In this document: positions 18,033-26,623 of the stretch, in pieces
How the letters are laid out: every line of letters begins with the position of its first letter
How positions within the stretch are numbered: position 1 is the first letter of the stretch
Assembly (NCBI GenBank): GCA_039105265.1
Contig: JAPFFF010000001.1
Coordinates: 4,774,001-4,838,000, forward strand
DNA from: Tritrichomonas musculus
Lineage: Eukaryota > Parabasalia > Tritrichomonadida > Tritrichomonadidae
Direction of reading: 5' to 3'
DNA: 64,000 nucleotides
Translations under genes and position numbers: made by a program
The notes under the pieces: model-generated
Told to the model about the DNA's origin: nothing
Seen by the model: the letters and a program-made list of their open reading frames with translations, nothing else
Database searches by the model: none

Positions 18033-18234
18033 CACCAATAAAAAGATTAATTTCATCAATTCTTTATCATTTGGAAAATAAAAAACCGTATATATCAAAT
18101 TAATATATAATAAGTATTTTGACAACCATTTATATTATTTATAAACTTAATAAATTGAAAAATAAAGCTGTTTTAACTGCTTTTAATATTTTCCACTTTT
18201 TCAAAACTTATTACAATTATAATCAATTTCAAAC

Positions 18235-18807
18235 ATGAAAATATTTCTCTTATTTTGGCTTATCTTTCATGCTCTATGTAATGGAACAGAAAAGCCAATT
18301 CAAGATGTCATCGAAGGAACTTGGAATCTCACTAAACTTGATCTCACAAATGATGGTTTACTCAACCCAGACTCTTTGCTTAATTATTCATTTAAGTTAA
18401 CTAGTCCTGAAGATAATCAAACTTATTTCGCTGATATTTACGGCCTTTCATCACCAGACTCACATACTCTTAAGTTATCTTTTAATTTTTCAGAATTAAA
18501 TTCAGAACATTCATCAGGAAAAGAATATTTTACATTAATTTTTGATGATAATTTTACCGTTGAAGGCGAACTTATTAAGTCTGCTGACTCAATTCGTCGA
18601 AGTGTTGGGGCAATTTCACGCCCGCTGAATACATCGTATTCTTTCATAATATTATCATCTTACAGGACAGAACTAACTTTATTTTACAGAGATATCCATA
18701 AAACATCAATTTTTCGCTTTATGAAACAATATGATACAGGAATATTTTCCGGATTTGGCAAATATGCTTCGTACTTAATGAGAAAAATGCTCTTTAGAAT
18801 GATTTAA
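18235..18807 (+). CDS. Secreted or ER glycoprotein-like protein (190 aa)
   Basis: Residues 1-15 (KIFLLFWLIFHALC) are a clear signal peptide. The mature part is beta-rich (GTWNLTKLDL, YSFKLTSPEDN, YFTLIFDDNFTVEGEL, YSFIILSSYRTELTLFYRD) and has six N-glycosylation sequons (NLT, NYS, NQT, NFS, NFT, NTS). The C-terminus (GKYASYLMRKMLFRMI) is amphipathic or hydrophobic and may anchor it. The layout of signal, beta sandwich and C-terminal helix resembles small ER membrane-complex subunits, but I cannot name a family. The start codon follows ATAATCAATTTCAAAC, a plausible initiator context. It is a host gene, located between two transposon-rich stretches. Confidence 0.75.
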   Translation: MKIFLLFWLIFHALCNGTEKPIQDVIEGTWNLTKLDLTNDGLLNPDSLLNYSFKLTSPEDNQTYFADIYGLSSPDSHTLKLSFNFSELNSEHSSGKEYFTLIFDDNFTVEGELIKSADSIRRSVGAISRPLNTSYSFIILSSYRTELTLFYRDIHKTSIFRFMKQYDTGIFSGFGKYASYLMRKMLFRMI

Positions 18808-19133
18808 TTACTTCAGGTTTTATTTGACTTTGGAAAAAAAACTTTTGATTTTAAAAATGTTTCTTATTTTTATAATGCATCCAAAATAGCTAATATTTGT
18901 CTTAGTTATTTTCTTTAATATTAAAATAATTTACTATCCACATGTTATAATATTGGTGCTCATCATTTTATAAATATATATATTATTGTCTTCAGCAAAA
19001 ATATTTTAAAAGTCAGATTCTTAATCATTCACGCATCTGTAATGGTGTAATAGTAATTATATGATTTAATTTTTTAATATGTGGTTTGTAAAAAACAATA
19101 TCATAAGGTTTTTCAAAGCATTTTTTAATTACC

Positions 19134-19165
<32 letters not shown>

Positions 19166-19206
19166 AATAAATTATAAAAACACCGAAAGATTCTGCTTTT
19201 CCCAAC
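18808..19206. other. Intergenic spacer with AAT/AAAT microsatellite
   Basis: AT-rich spacer between two convergent host genes, so it holds both 3' ends. It contains a simple repeat of AAT then AAAT units at about 19134-19175. Nothing else is recognised. Confidence 0.7.
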
Positions 19207-20358
19207 TCAGAAATTTTGAATTTTATCTTCATCATTTGAAAGAAACCTTCTTCGCAGCATTACAGATGATTGCTTCTTCAATGATTTAACAATTTTAGTG
19301 GAATTAGATGAGCTTGGAAGAGAAGATATTTTAGGTTGATTATTATTAATAACATAAAAACTACTAGCTTTTGGAATCAAAAGTTCTCTTGAATGATGGC
19401 GTACCAATCGTGTAGGGGATTGCGAATGTGAAAATGGTTTAGGATTAGAATTTGCCGTATAAATGTTGGTTGGAAGTGGATTTTGAGTATCTTTCGGTAA
19501 AACTGGGATAGTAAGTATTGGATACTTCGCTACCATTTCGATTGTTGGCCGAATATTAGGATTCATTTCTGTCATTAATTGAACAAGTCGATCTATTTTA
19601 GGATAATTGGTTGGTTTGACAAGAAGACCACCTGATCGAATTGATACTGCAAGCAGATCCTTTGATTCAGGCCAGTCTGGAACACCACCACAAATTTCAT
19701 AAATTGTAACACCAAGGGCCCAAATATCGGCTTTGAATGGATCGAATGGCTCTTTTCTATATATTTCAGGAGAAATATAACGAGGCGAGCCCAAATATTC
19801 TGTTGATTTCTCATTTGGTTCGAAACGCCGCGATAAACCAAAATCGGCTAATTTTACTCGTCCATAATCATCAAACAAAACATTAATTGGTTTGATATCA
19901 CGATGAGCAAAACCGTTGTCATGACAAAATTTGACTGCGGAAATTAACTCGCAAATAATTGATGAAATTTTCGCTGGTGATATAGAAGTTTTTTCCTTTT
20001 CGCCAATTAATTTAAAAAGAGATAATGTACATAATTCAATTATCATGAAATGAAATCCATCTTGATCAAAACTGAGGTACATCTTAATAATATTTGGATG
20101 ATATAAATGACTAAGTGCAGATATTTCATTTTCTATAGAAGCTTCTGAATTTTTGTGACGAGATGAACGAGAATTAACGATTTTTGCCGCAAAACTTCGG
20201 TTGTATTTTGCTGAATATACTTTGAAAATAATTGAGTAACCTCCTGAGCCAATTTGCTCAATCATTTGAAACCCATGATCATTAAGAGTTTTTTCGATCA
20301 TTTCCAAAACCTGCGGCGTAAATTCAGACATTAAAGATGGCTTCGTCTTTTCACTCAT
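19207..20358 (-). CDS. Serine/threonine protein kinase (383 aa)
   Basis: A complete eukaryotic protein kinase domain from about residue 31 to 285: glycine loop IGSGGYSIIFKV, ATP-binding lysine in FAAKIV, catalytic loop HRDIKPINVLF, metal-binding DFG in LADFGLSRRF, activation segment ending SPRYISPEIY, and DIWALGVTIYE. The catalytic residues are intact, so it should be active. The sequence is closest in style to the CAMK/NEK-like kinases common in trichomonads; I do not assign a subfamily. The C-terminal 100 residues are Ser/Asn/Lys-rich and probably disordered. The start lies a few bases after TATAA with a TTATCAACAAAAAG stretch upstream on the coding strand. Confidence 0.92.
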   Translation of the reverse strand: MSEKTKPSLMSEFTPQVLEMIEKTLNDHGFQMIEQIGSGGYSIIFKVYSAKYNRSFAAKIVNSRSSRHKNSEASIENEISALSHLYHPNIIKMYLSFDQDGFHFMIIELCTLSLFKLIGEKEKTSISPAKISSIICELISAVKFCHDNGFAHRDIKPINVLFDDYGRVKLADFGLSRRFEPNEKSTEYLGSPRYISPEIYRKEPFDPFKADIWALGVTIYEICGGVPDWPESKDLLAVSIRSGGLLVKPTNYPKIDRLVQLMTEMNPNIRPTIEMVAKYPILTIPVLPKDTQNPLPTNIYTANSNPKPFSHSQSPTRLVRHHSRELLIPKASSFYVINNNQPKISSLPSSSNSTKIVKSLKKQSSVMLRRRFLSNDEDKIQNF

Positions 20359-21490
20359 TATAAAATTTTGCTTTTTGCTTTTTGTTGATAAGAAAAAAAC
20401 TTTCTAACAAATAATTCTATTCTTTTATTTAAAACATCATCGTTACTCTATTCAAATTATATTCTTTTTTGATTACGTCAGATTTTATATTGAAAACAAA
20501 AACTATATTAATATTTAATAAATATATACTTGAATTTAATTTTTAAAAAAAAACCAAAAATCTATTCTGAATAATAAATATATTAAATGAAGCTCATAAA
20601 AAGTTTATATTTATGATTATCAAAATTCAATTGGTAAAAACATCATCACAAAACTCATTATTTTTTTGAATAAAATTCAAAGCTCTGAAATTGAATAGTT
20701 TTTGTAGAATCTATTGAATTTATTTTGATGAAAAATATTTTCTCTCAATTCTTCAGAAAAAATATCTATAATATACAATTTTGTTCTTTTGAAAATCTCT
20801 CAATAAAATAATGAGTTTTGTGAGGATGTTTCTGCTATTTGAAAATTGAAAGAGATAAAAAACAACAACAGCTTTTTCATATAAATATCTTTATATGATG
20901 TGATAAAGAGCTGGATTTATTTTATTGATAATATATCATTATATACACAAATATTTTGGTATATTTTGATTTTAATTTTTAATTACCATGGATTGTATTA
21001 TTTTAAAGGTAGCATATTAGCTTTGGCTCAATTATTCAAGAGATAATATTATCAACTTTGGATCAACATTTTATCATTTTAATCATAATGCACATTATTT
21101 TTTATGAGGATAATTTGATTAAATCATCAATTTAATATATAAATGATATTTTTTATAAATAAACAATGAATAACTCTTTTCTTTTTATTACATTACCTAA
21201 ACAATCATATTGCACATACTTGCTACCATTTATTTATTTAATACCAATGAATTTTGGAGGTTTCAAAGACAAATTCATACCGTATTTTGGAAATTTCAAT
21301 CATATTTAATAATCAATTTTTGAAAGGATTAACTGAAACATTGAAAAATAACTTTTTATCTAAAACATAATTTTGGGAATATCGATTCTACCTATTGCCC
21401 AAAATTAAATAATTAAATAACTTATAAATATACTTATATATTTATTTATTTTAATATTCTTTTATATAAAAAGACATTTGTTCGAATTCC
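20359..21490. other. Gene-free AT-rich stretch
   Basis: Upstream region of the kinase gene and AT-rich DNA without recognisable genes. I see nothing else definite. Confidence 0.5.
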
Positions 21491-21500
21491 AACAATAATC

Positions 21501-21678
21501 TTACCTTTCGGACGTAATTGGAATTTTCAAATACAACTTTTTATTATCTTTTTCTAAAAAAGTCGTATTCCAATTATTTTCACGTAGACGTAATCGTAAA
21601 ACGTAGTTGATTTTTTTTCTTGGTCTATTTTATTGAAAAAGTTTAAACAGAACGTTATTTTTAAAACCTCCGAAGGGC
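21501..21678. mobile_element. MULE-like MITE, copy 1 (178 bp, 10-bp TSD)
   Basis: Starts TTACCTTTCGGACGTAATTG and ends CCTCCGAAGGGC, giving short inverted termini around CC[CT]TTCGGA. It is flanked by an exact 10-base duplication AACAATAATC (21491-21500 and 21679-21688). Its sequence is shared with the element at 50500-50883, for example CACGTAGACGTAATCGTAAA. The size and 10-base duplication fit a non-autonomous Mutator-like element. Confidence 0.88.
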
Positions 21679-21755
21679 AACAATAATCATAAAGAGAAAC
21701 CATTTTGCTTCAAATAGAATCATGAAACATGAATTTTTGAGTTATATAAAATAAA

Positions 21756-21956
21756 GGAAAATCCTCAGAAAAAAAAAATCTTTTTAGTTTACAAAATTTT
21801 AACCGATTCTTACCACCAGCCGTAGGTTCTCGACTCGGCTTCACTTTGCTCAGCCTAGTTCGACACCCGCTAGGCGGTATGTAGCCTCGGTAAAAATTTA
21901 AAAGGATTTTATTTTATCCAGCATTTATTTAAGATTATTTTTTCTGAGGATTTTCC
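21756..21956. repeat. Fold-back element with GC-rich core
   Basis: GGAAAATCCTCAGAAAAAA at the left is matched by its reverse complement at the right (ending 21956). Inside, AAATTTTAACCGA and TCGGTAAAAATTT form a second inverted pair around a strikingly GC-rich core (about 21803-21890) that contains smaller hairpins (GGCT...AGCC, CCGCTAGGCGG). No target duplication is seen. It is possibly a small fold-back transposon, about 200 bases long. Confidence 0.65.
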
Positions 21957-22121
21957 ACTTTTTGAAGTCTCCTCACAAAAGAAATATTTTAAAAATTAAT
22001 CCATTTAGATTTTAGAATCAGTTTTTTTTAGGTATAAAAATAAAAACACAATGTGAACCTACATAATTTCGTGTAATATTATCAGTCAAATCTCCACTTT
22101 CAATCACTAATAATGAATGCT

Positions 22122-24357
22122 ATGTGTGGGGAAACTCAAAATAACGTATTTTGAAAAAACTTATTTTTATGATAATTCAATAAATATTAATTTTGGGCAA
22201 ACAATATTCATGTATATTATTGTGCAATATCTTAATTATATAAAAATAATATTTTCATTTATTTTTAAGAGTTTGGAATAATTAGTATTTTTCTCCATTT
22301 TCCAACAATAAAATTTATAGAGTTTAAATTAGATCAATATATTTGTTTTATATGTCAAATAAAATATGTTAGCTGTATAAAAACAAACAAAACTGATTTA
22401 ATTGATGAGTTAAATTAAGAAAATGATTATAAAATTTTAAATTGAATTGTGATAAGGTTGGCACTAGATTTTTCAACTTAATTCAGGCTATCAAATATAC
22501 ATACTTCATAAATTAATATAATCTGATCTTGCTATAATGGGAACCTACAATTTTTAGAAAATCGACTTGGAAAAATATTTGATTTATAACTTAGTAGATT
22601 TCAAATATTATAAAAAATGAATTTGCATATAATTACAATCTAATATTGTATAATTAATATAATAAAAATATTAGAAATTTATATTAAAAATCATGAGATA
22701 TATTAAGATACTGTATTCAATTATTCATATCACAACACATTATTTTCTATACTGAACATTTCACACCAGAGTTGTAATATGATTTGAGAATATTTCTCAA
22801 AATTCAATGAAAATTGAGATATAGGTCCCAAATTTTTTGAATTAATTGAAATTATTAAATAAATTTTTCAGATAAAAAACGATTAATTTTTTTTTATAGA
22901 TTCTAATATTCAATAAAAATATTAATATTTTGAATATAAATGCAGATTCATGTAATTATATATATATTATTAAAATTATATTTTTATTTTAATAAGATAT
23001 TTATTCAAATTTTATCAAAATAAAAATAGATTAATATAAAAAGAGAGATATGGTTATAAATTGACCTTATAATGTTATTTTTATGTATTTTAATATAATA
23101 ACAAAGGATTACATTTGATTTATTTATTAATTTGTTATTTATTTTTATATATATAATTTATTTAAAAATTATATTAAATGTATATATATAATTGATCAAG
23201 AAATATATATAATAAATAATACATACTTTCAATGATATTCAATTTTCAATAATTAGCATGAAAATAATTTATTGAAATTCTAATCGTCTAACGAGTAAAT
23301 TGTGAGTTTTTCCTTCAAATAATTTGAAAGAATTGAATCTATCGTTCGAATTTTTTTGGCGAGGTTCGTTTTCTCGCCAAATACCTGATAAATAATATTT
23401 TTGATAAATAATTGTTAATATATAATACTATTTTTTTTTCCAATCTAAAATTTTGGAGTTGAAATTGAGTTCTATTTACGAATATTTCATTTTTAAAAAA
23501 TACTTTATTTTTTGCTGAACAAATAACTGATTTGCTATTAATAAACATCAAATGATTTATCTATTTAATTTATTTAATTACTATTAATTTTTTCAGAATG
23601 ATTTAAATTTGATTTTTCATATACTGCTTTAATAGCACTTTTTATTATTATTATATATTATAAAATAATGTTATTATTTATATTCAAATGTTTAATTGTT
23701 TATATATTGTTTTTTTTATGAGTTATATATAAATTATTGACTTCAAAAAAATATCTCAATTAATTTGAATAATCTCATAGAATCGGTCAGACTGTTTCAC
23801 ACCACATAATTTTCTCTTAAATTTTCTAAAGTGAGAGAAATAAAGGGGTGTCGATTCAAAAAATAATTAATTTCAAGGGAAAACGATAATAAAAATTTAT
23901 TTTGAGAAAAAAATATTTGAAAAATTTTTTTTTCTTAAAATTATATTTTCTGAAAAAATATTCAATTTTTTCTTAACTTGATCGTCGACCCCTATTTTAT
24001 TGAATGAGACCCCTATTTTTTGGGGGCACTTTATCAAAAAACAAAGTGAAATGTAAATAAAAAAATTAGATATTTGGAAATATTTTCAAATACAAAATAA
24101 AAATCTTAAAATAAATGTTTAATATAGCTAATATATTTTATTATATATATAATAGCAATTTATGTAAAATAAAATATTCTCTTTTCTATTGAATTTTTTT
24201 AAAAAATAATTTTAAAATTCATTTATCTTTAAATTGTAGGTTGAAAATTCTTAGTTATTAATATATTATGATATATAATGATTATATTTATTAATAATAT
24301 TAATTTCATCATAAAATCTAGAGCCAATTTTGAGAAAGTATAAGTTTCCCCACACAT
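22122..24357. mobile_element. DNA transposon relic with 8-bp TSD (2236 bp)
   Basis: Perfect 15-base inverted termini ATGTGTGGGGAAACT. They are flanked by an exact 8-base duplication TGAATGCT (22114-22121 and 24358-24365). An 8-base duplication fits the hAT or P superfamilies. The interior is AT-rich with no recognisable transposase, so it is non-autonomous or decayed. Its right target copy lies next to the left target copy of the following element. Confidence 0.8.
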
Positions 24358-24374
24358 TGAATGCTAGAATAAAC

Positions 24375-24901
24375 CTAGGCTTTTGTATCCAGTGAACTGA
24401 GTGTCCATTTTCGACTTTTTGTAAAAAGCTGTCACTTTTTGTGGACATAAAACTGCTTTTTTATTTAGTATTTTATTCAAAGATTTGTGTTGAAATATCC
24501 AAATAATATTTTATTGGATACTTTATTTTTACTTTAATAAACTCATTAATATCAGAAAAAAAGCAATAATAAATGTCTTAAACACCTACTATTCTTAATT
24601 TTTAAAAAACCTCTCAAATATGAATTATAAACTTTTCAAATTCCCTAAGAATGATCTTGACCAAGAAGATCAACATTTGAAATAAAAAATAAAATTCAAT
24701 GTAAATTTGGAGCGATATAATTGGTCAAACGAAATATACATTCAAAATAATCAATGAAAATTGAAAGGTGTATCCAAGATTGAATTAAAGTGTCCATTTT
24801 GGCGATTTTGGATCCTCAAATTCTCTCAAAAAATAACGAACAAAAACGAGTATCCTTTGGATACTTTTTGAATACAAACTCATTTGGACACAAAAGCCTA
24901 G
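24375..24901. mobile_element. Short DNA transposon with 8-bp TSD (527 bp)
   Basis: Inverted termini CTAGGCTTTTGT[A/G]TCC, flanked by an exact 8-base duplication GAATAAAC (24367-24374 and 24902-24909). No coding capacity. The 8-base duplication fits hAT/P-type insertion. It sits one base beyond the target duplication of the 22122-24357 element. Confidence 0.8.
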
Positions 24902-24909
24902 GAATAAAC

Positions 24910-25319
24910 TAAGTTTTTTAATTATTACCTTATTCACAAAAAAATTGAGAGTTTTTAATTCAAATTTTCTATGAGTCTTCAGAAAGTAGAACGATAAGTA
25001 GGGACAAATTATTTTTTTAAAAATACCATATCTTTCAATTTTGAGAAGATGAAAATAATAAAAAAAAAAAGAATATAAAAAAGTTATTTATTCAGGAAAA
25101 ATGCATTTTAAATAGCTTTGGGAGCCTTTGAGGGCTAAGCCCAATTGGTTAAGGTAATAGCGGGAGCCTCAACCTGAGATGAATGAAAGTAATCATGCTA
25201 TTATAACTTAAAAAAAAATATTTAGCTTTATTCAAATTTGAGAGGACGATAAGAAGGGACAAATTAAAAAACTTAGAGAAGGGACAAATTGTAAAAATTT
25301 GATAACAAAGTAGTAATAT
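24910..25319. other. Gene-free stretch with a tRNA-like segment
   Basis: Contains direct repeats ACGATAAG[T/A]AGGGACAAATT at about 24989 and 25244, which bracket the tRNA-like segment at 25119-25198. No gene is recognised. Confidence 0.45.
25119..25198 (+). pseudogene. tRNA-Leu-like segment, possible SINE head
   Basis: GGGCTAAGCCCAATTGGTTA followed by AGG resembles the D-arm (A box) of a leucine tRNA, and CCTCAACC could be a CAA anticodon loop. No T-arm with the usual GTTCGA box follows, and a cloverleaf does not close. With the direct repeats on both sides it could be a tRNA-derived SINE relic. Weak evidence. Confidence 0.25.
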
Positions 25320-25360
25320 TAGACTGTGCTTCGGATACTACGTATCCTCCGCCCAGTCTA
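25320..25360. repeat. GC-rich hairpin at the left edge of element 2
   Basis: TAGACTG pairs with CAGTCTA at the base, and GGATAC-TAC-GTATCC forms an inner hairpin. It lies exactly where base composition switches from very AT-rich host DNA to the less AT-rich element 2. Confidence 0.75.
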
Positions 25361-25491
25361 ACGCGTGAATCAGCCATTTCCGCCATCGCCGACCCTTATG
25401 ATAGTCCATTACCATAGTCTTCACCGATCAATCGTAAACTGACTCACTTTCGATTCAAACTATTTTTTTATCGTCATATCATAATAATAAT

Positions 25492-25878
25492 ATGATGACC
25501 GAAATTGAATTCACAGTCGAACCAATCGATTCAGTCGAAACCATTGAGTCAATCATTGAAGACTATCATGAATGGTTCATCGATAACAATGATCTCTCTA
25601 ACATCAACAGTGTCGATGAACTATTAGAATCACTTCGTGATTATCTCAGTGATACCAACTATGAATCAGAGTTCAATCTCGACAACATCATCAACTACTA
25701 CAACATCGACGATCTTGACGATCTCGATGATCGATTCATAGCTAGCTATGATAATGATGATGAAATGGATTCAAAGATCGAGTTAATCGATACTATCATT
25801 AAGTTAGTGTTAATCAATGAATGGATTGAACCATGTGGAGCTTTCGATGAAGATGAATTCGCTGACGATGAAGAGTAA
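25492..25878 (+). CDS. Acidic protein of element 2 (128 aa)
   Basis: A strongly acidic helical protein (DDLDDLDDRF, DEDEFADDEE at the C-terminus), beginning at the first of two adjacent ATG codons after AATAATAAT. The next gene starts 27 bases after its stop on the same strand. No family is recognised. Very acidic small proteins can mimic DNA or act as regulators, but there is no direct sign of this here. Confidence 0.6.
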   Translation: MMTEIEFTVEPIDSVETIESIIEDYHEWFIDNNDLSNINSVDELLESLRDYLSDTNYESEFNLDNIINYYNIDDLDDLDDRFIASYDNDDEMDSKIELIDTIIKLVLINEWIEPCGAFDEDEFADDEE

Positions 25879-25905
25879 GTGATGTTTATTTTTGGTTTCA
25901 CTTAA

Positions 25906-26415
25906 ATGAGTTATAGAAGAGATAACACAGAAGATGAACACATTCCGTTACCAATCGAAACGGTTTATAACTCTGTAGTTGATTCGTTAAGAGTTGAAGG
26001 TGATCACGGAACCACTAAATATTATACCGATAACGATGAACACTTCAACAGAATCTACTTTAAATATCCAGCTGAATGGAGAACATCCAATCTCGGTGAA
26101 AAAATAATCGGTGTTCGTCATATGTCTGTCAAATGGAGAACTGGTTGTATTAAGTTTGTCATTTATGTTCGAAAATTTGATAATGATATGTATAATAAAC
26201 TAAGAAGTGTGATTACTCGTGTTAACAAAGAGGTATGTGAAACGTTATCAAAAGATGAAATACATGAAATAGTTATGGATAATCTATCTAGTAATTATGT
26301 ACGATTATATGAAATTCCAGTACGTATAAGAGTAACATCTAATGATAATTGGATTGATATTGTTAGTCATAAGACCCCTCGAATGGGCACTTGCGTAGGA
26401 TCATATGCGCAGTAG
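25906..26415 (+). CDS. Unknown protein of element 2 (169 aa)
   Basis: The N-terminal 30 residues are polar. The middle is beta-rich (RIYFKYPAEWRTSNLGEKIIGVRHMSVKW, then CIKFVIYVRKF), suggesting a compact globular or virion-type domain. The last residues (TPRMGTCVGSYAQ) are encoded by an unusually GC-rich segment containing short inverted repeats (AGACC...GGTCT), so the native C-terminus may differ. I recognise no family. It is co-directional with its neighbours. Confidence 0.5.
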   Translation: MSYRRDNTEDEHIPLPIETVYNSVVDSLRVEGDHGTTKYYTDNDEHFNRIYFKYPAEWRTSNLGEKIIGVRHMSVKWRTGCIKFVIYVRKFDNDMYNKLRSVITRVNKEVCETLSKDEIHEIVMDNLSSNYVRLYEIPVRIRVTSNDNWIDIVSHKTPRMGTCVGSYAQ

Positions 26416-26623
26416 GTCTATTATTTTTGGTTTGTATCGTTAAGAGTCGATCATTAACGAACAACATTACCAACGAACTTATCATAAATGTATATCACTA
26501 ACGAAGTTATCATAAACGATCCAGCTATTCTAAACCAATTTTAATTTAACTTTTTTATTCCTACTACTGCATTAAACTAGCACAAGATCATCTCCGCATG
26601 TAACATTTTACTTTAAATGAAAC
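26416..26623. other. Spacer with ACGAA[C/G]TTATCATAAA repeats
   Basis: Upstream region of the 817-aa gene. ACGAACTTATCATAAATG and ACGAAGTTATCATAAACG are near-direct repeats (about 26474 and 26503). In a possible replication-initiator context such short direct repeats could be binding sites; this is inference. Confidence 0.4.

Noticed and set aside
17762-18103. Possible C-terminal piece of a mariner transposase (QSYEKLINDQNHIKKL) in the right arm of the 16756-18032 element
   Set aside because: The same bases occur in inverted form in the left arm and make up the terminal repeat; coding similarity is weak, and the 9-base duplication points away from mariner.
25119-25198. A functional tRNA-Leu gene
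   Set aside because: The D-arm and anticodon loop look right, but no T-arm box and no closing acceptor stem can be found.
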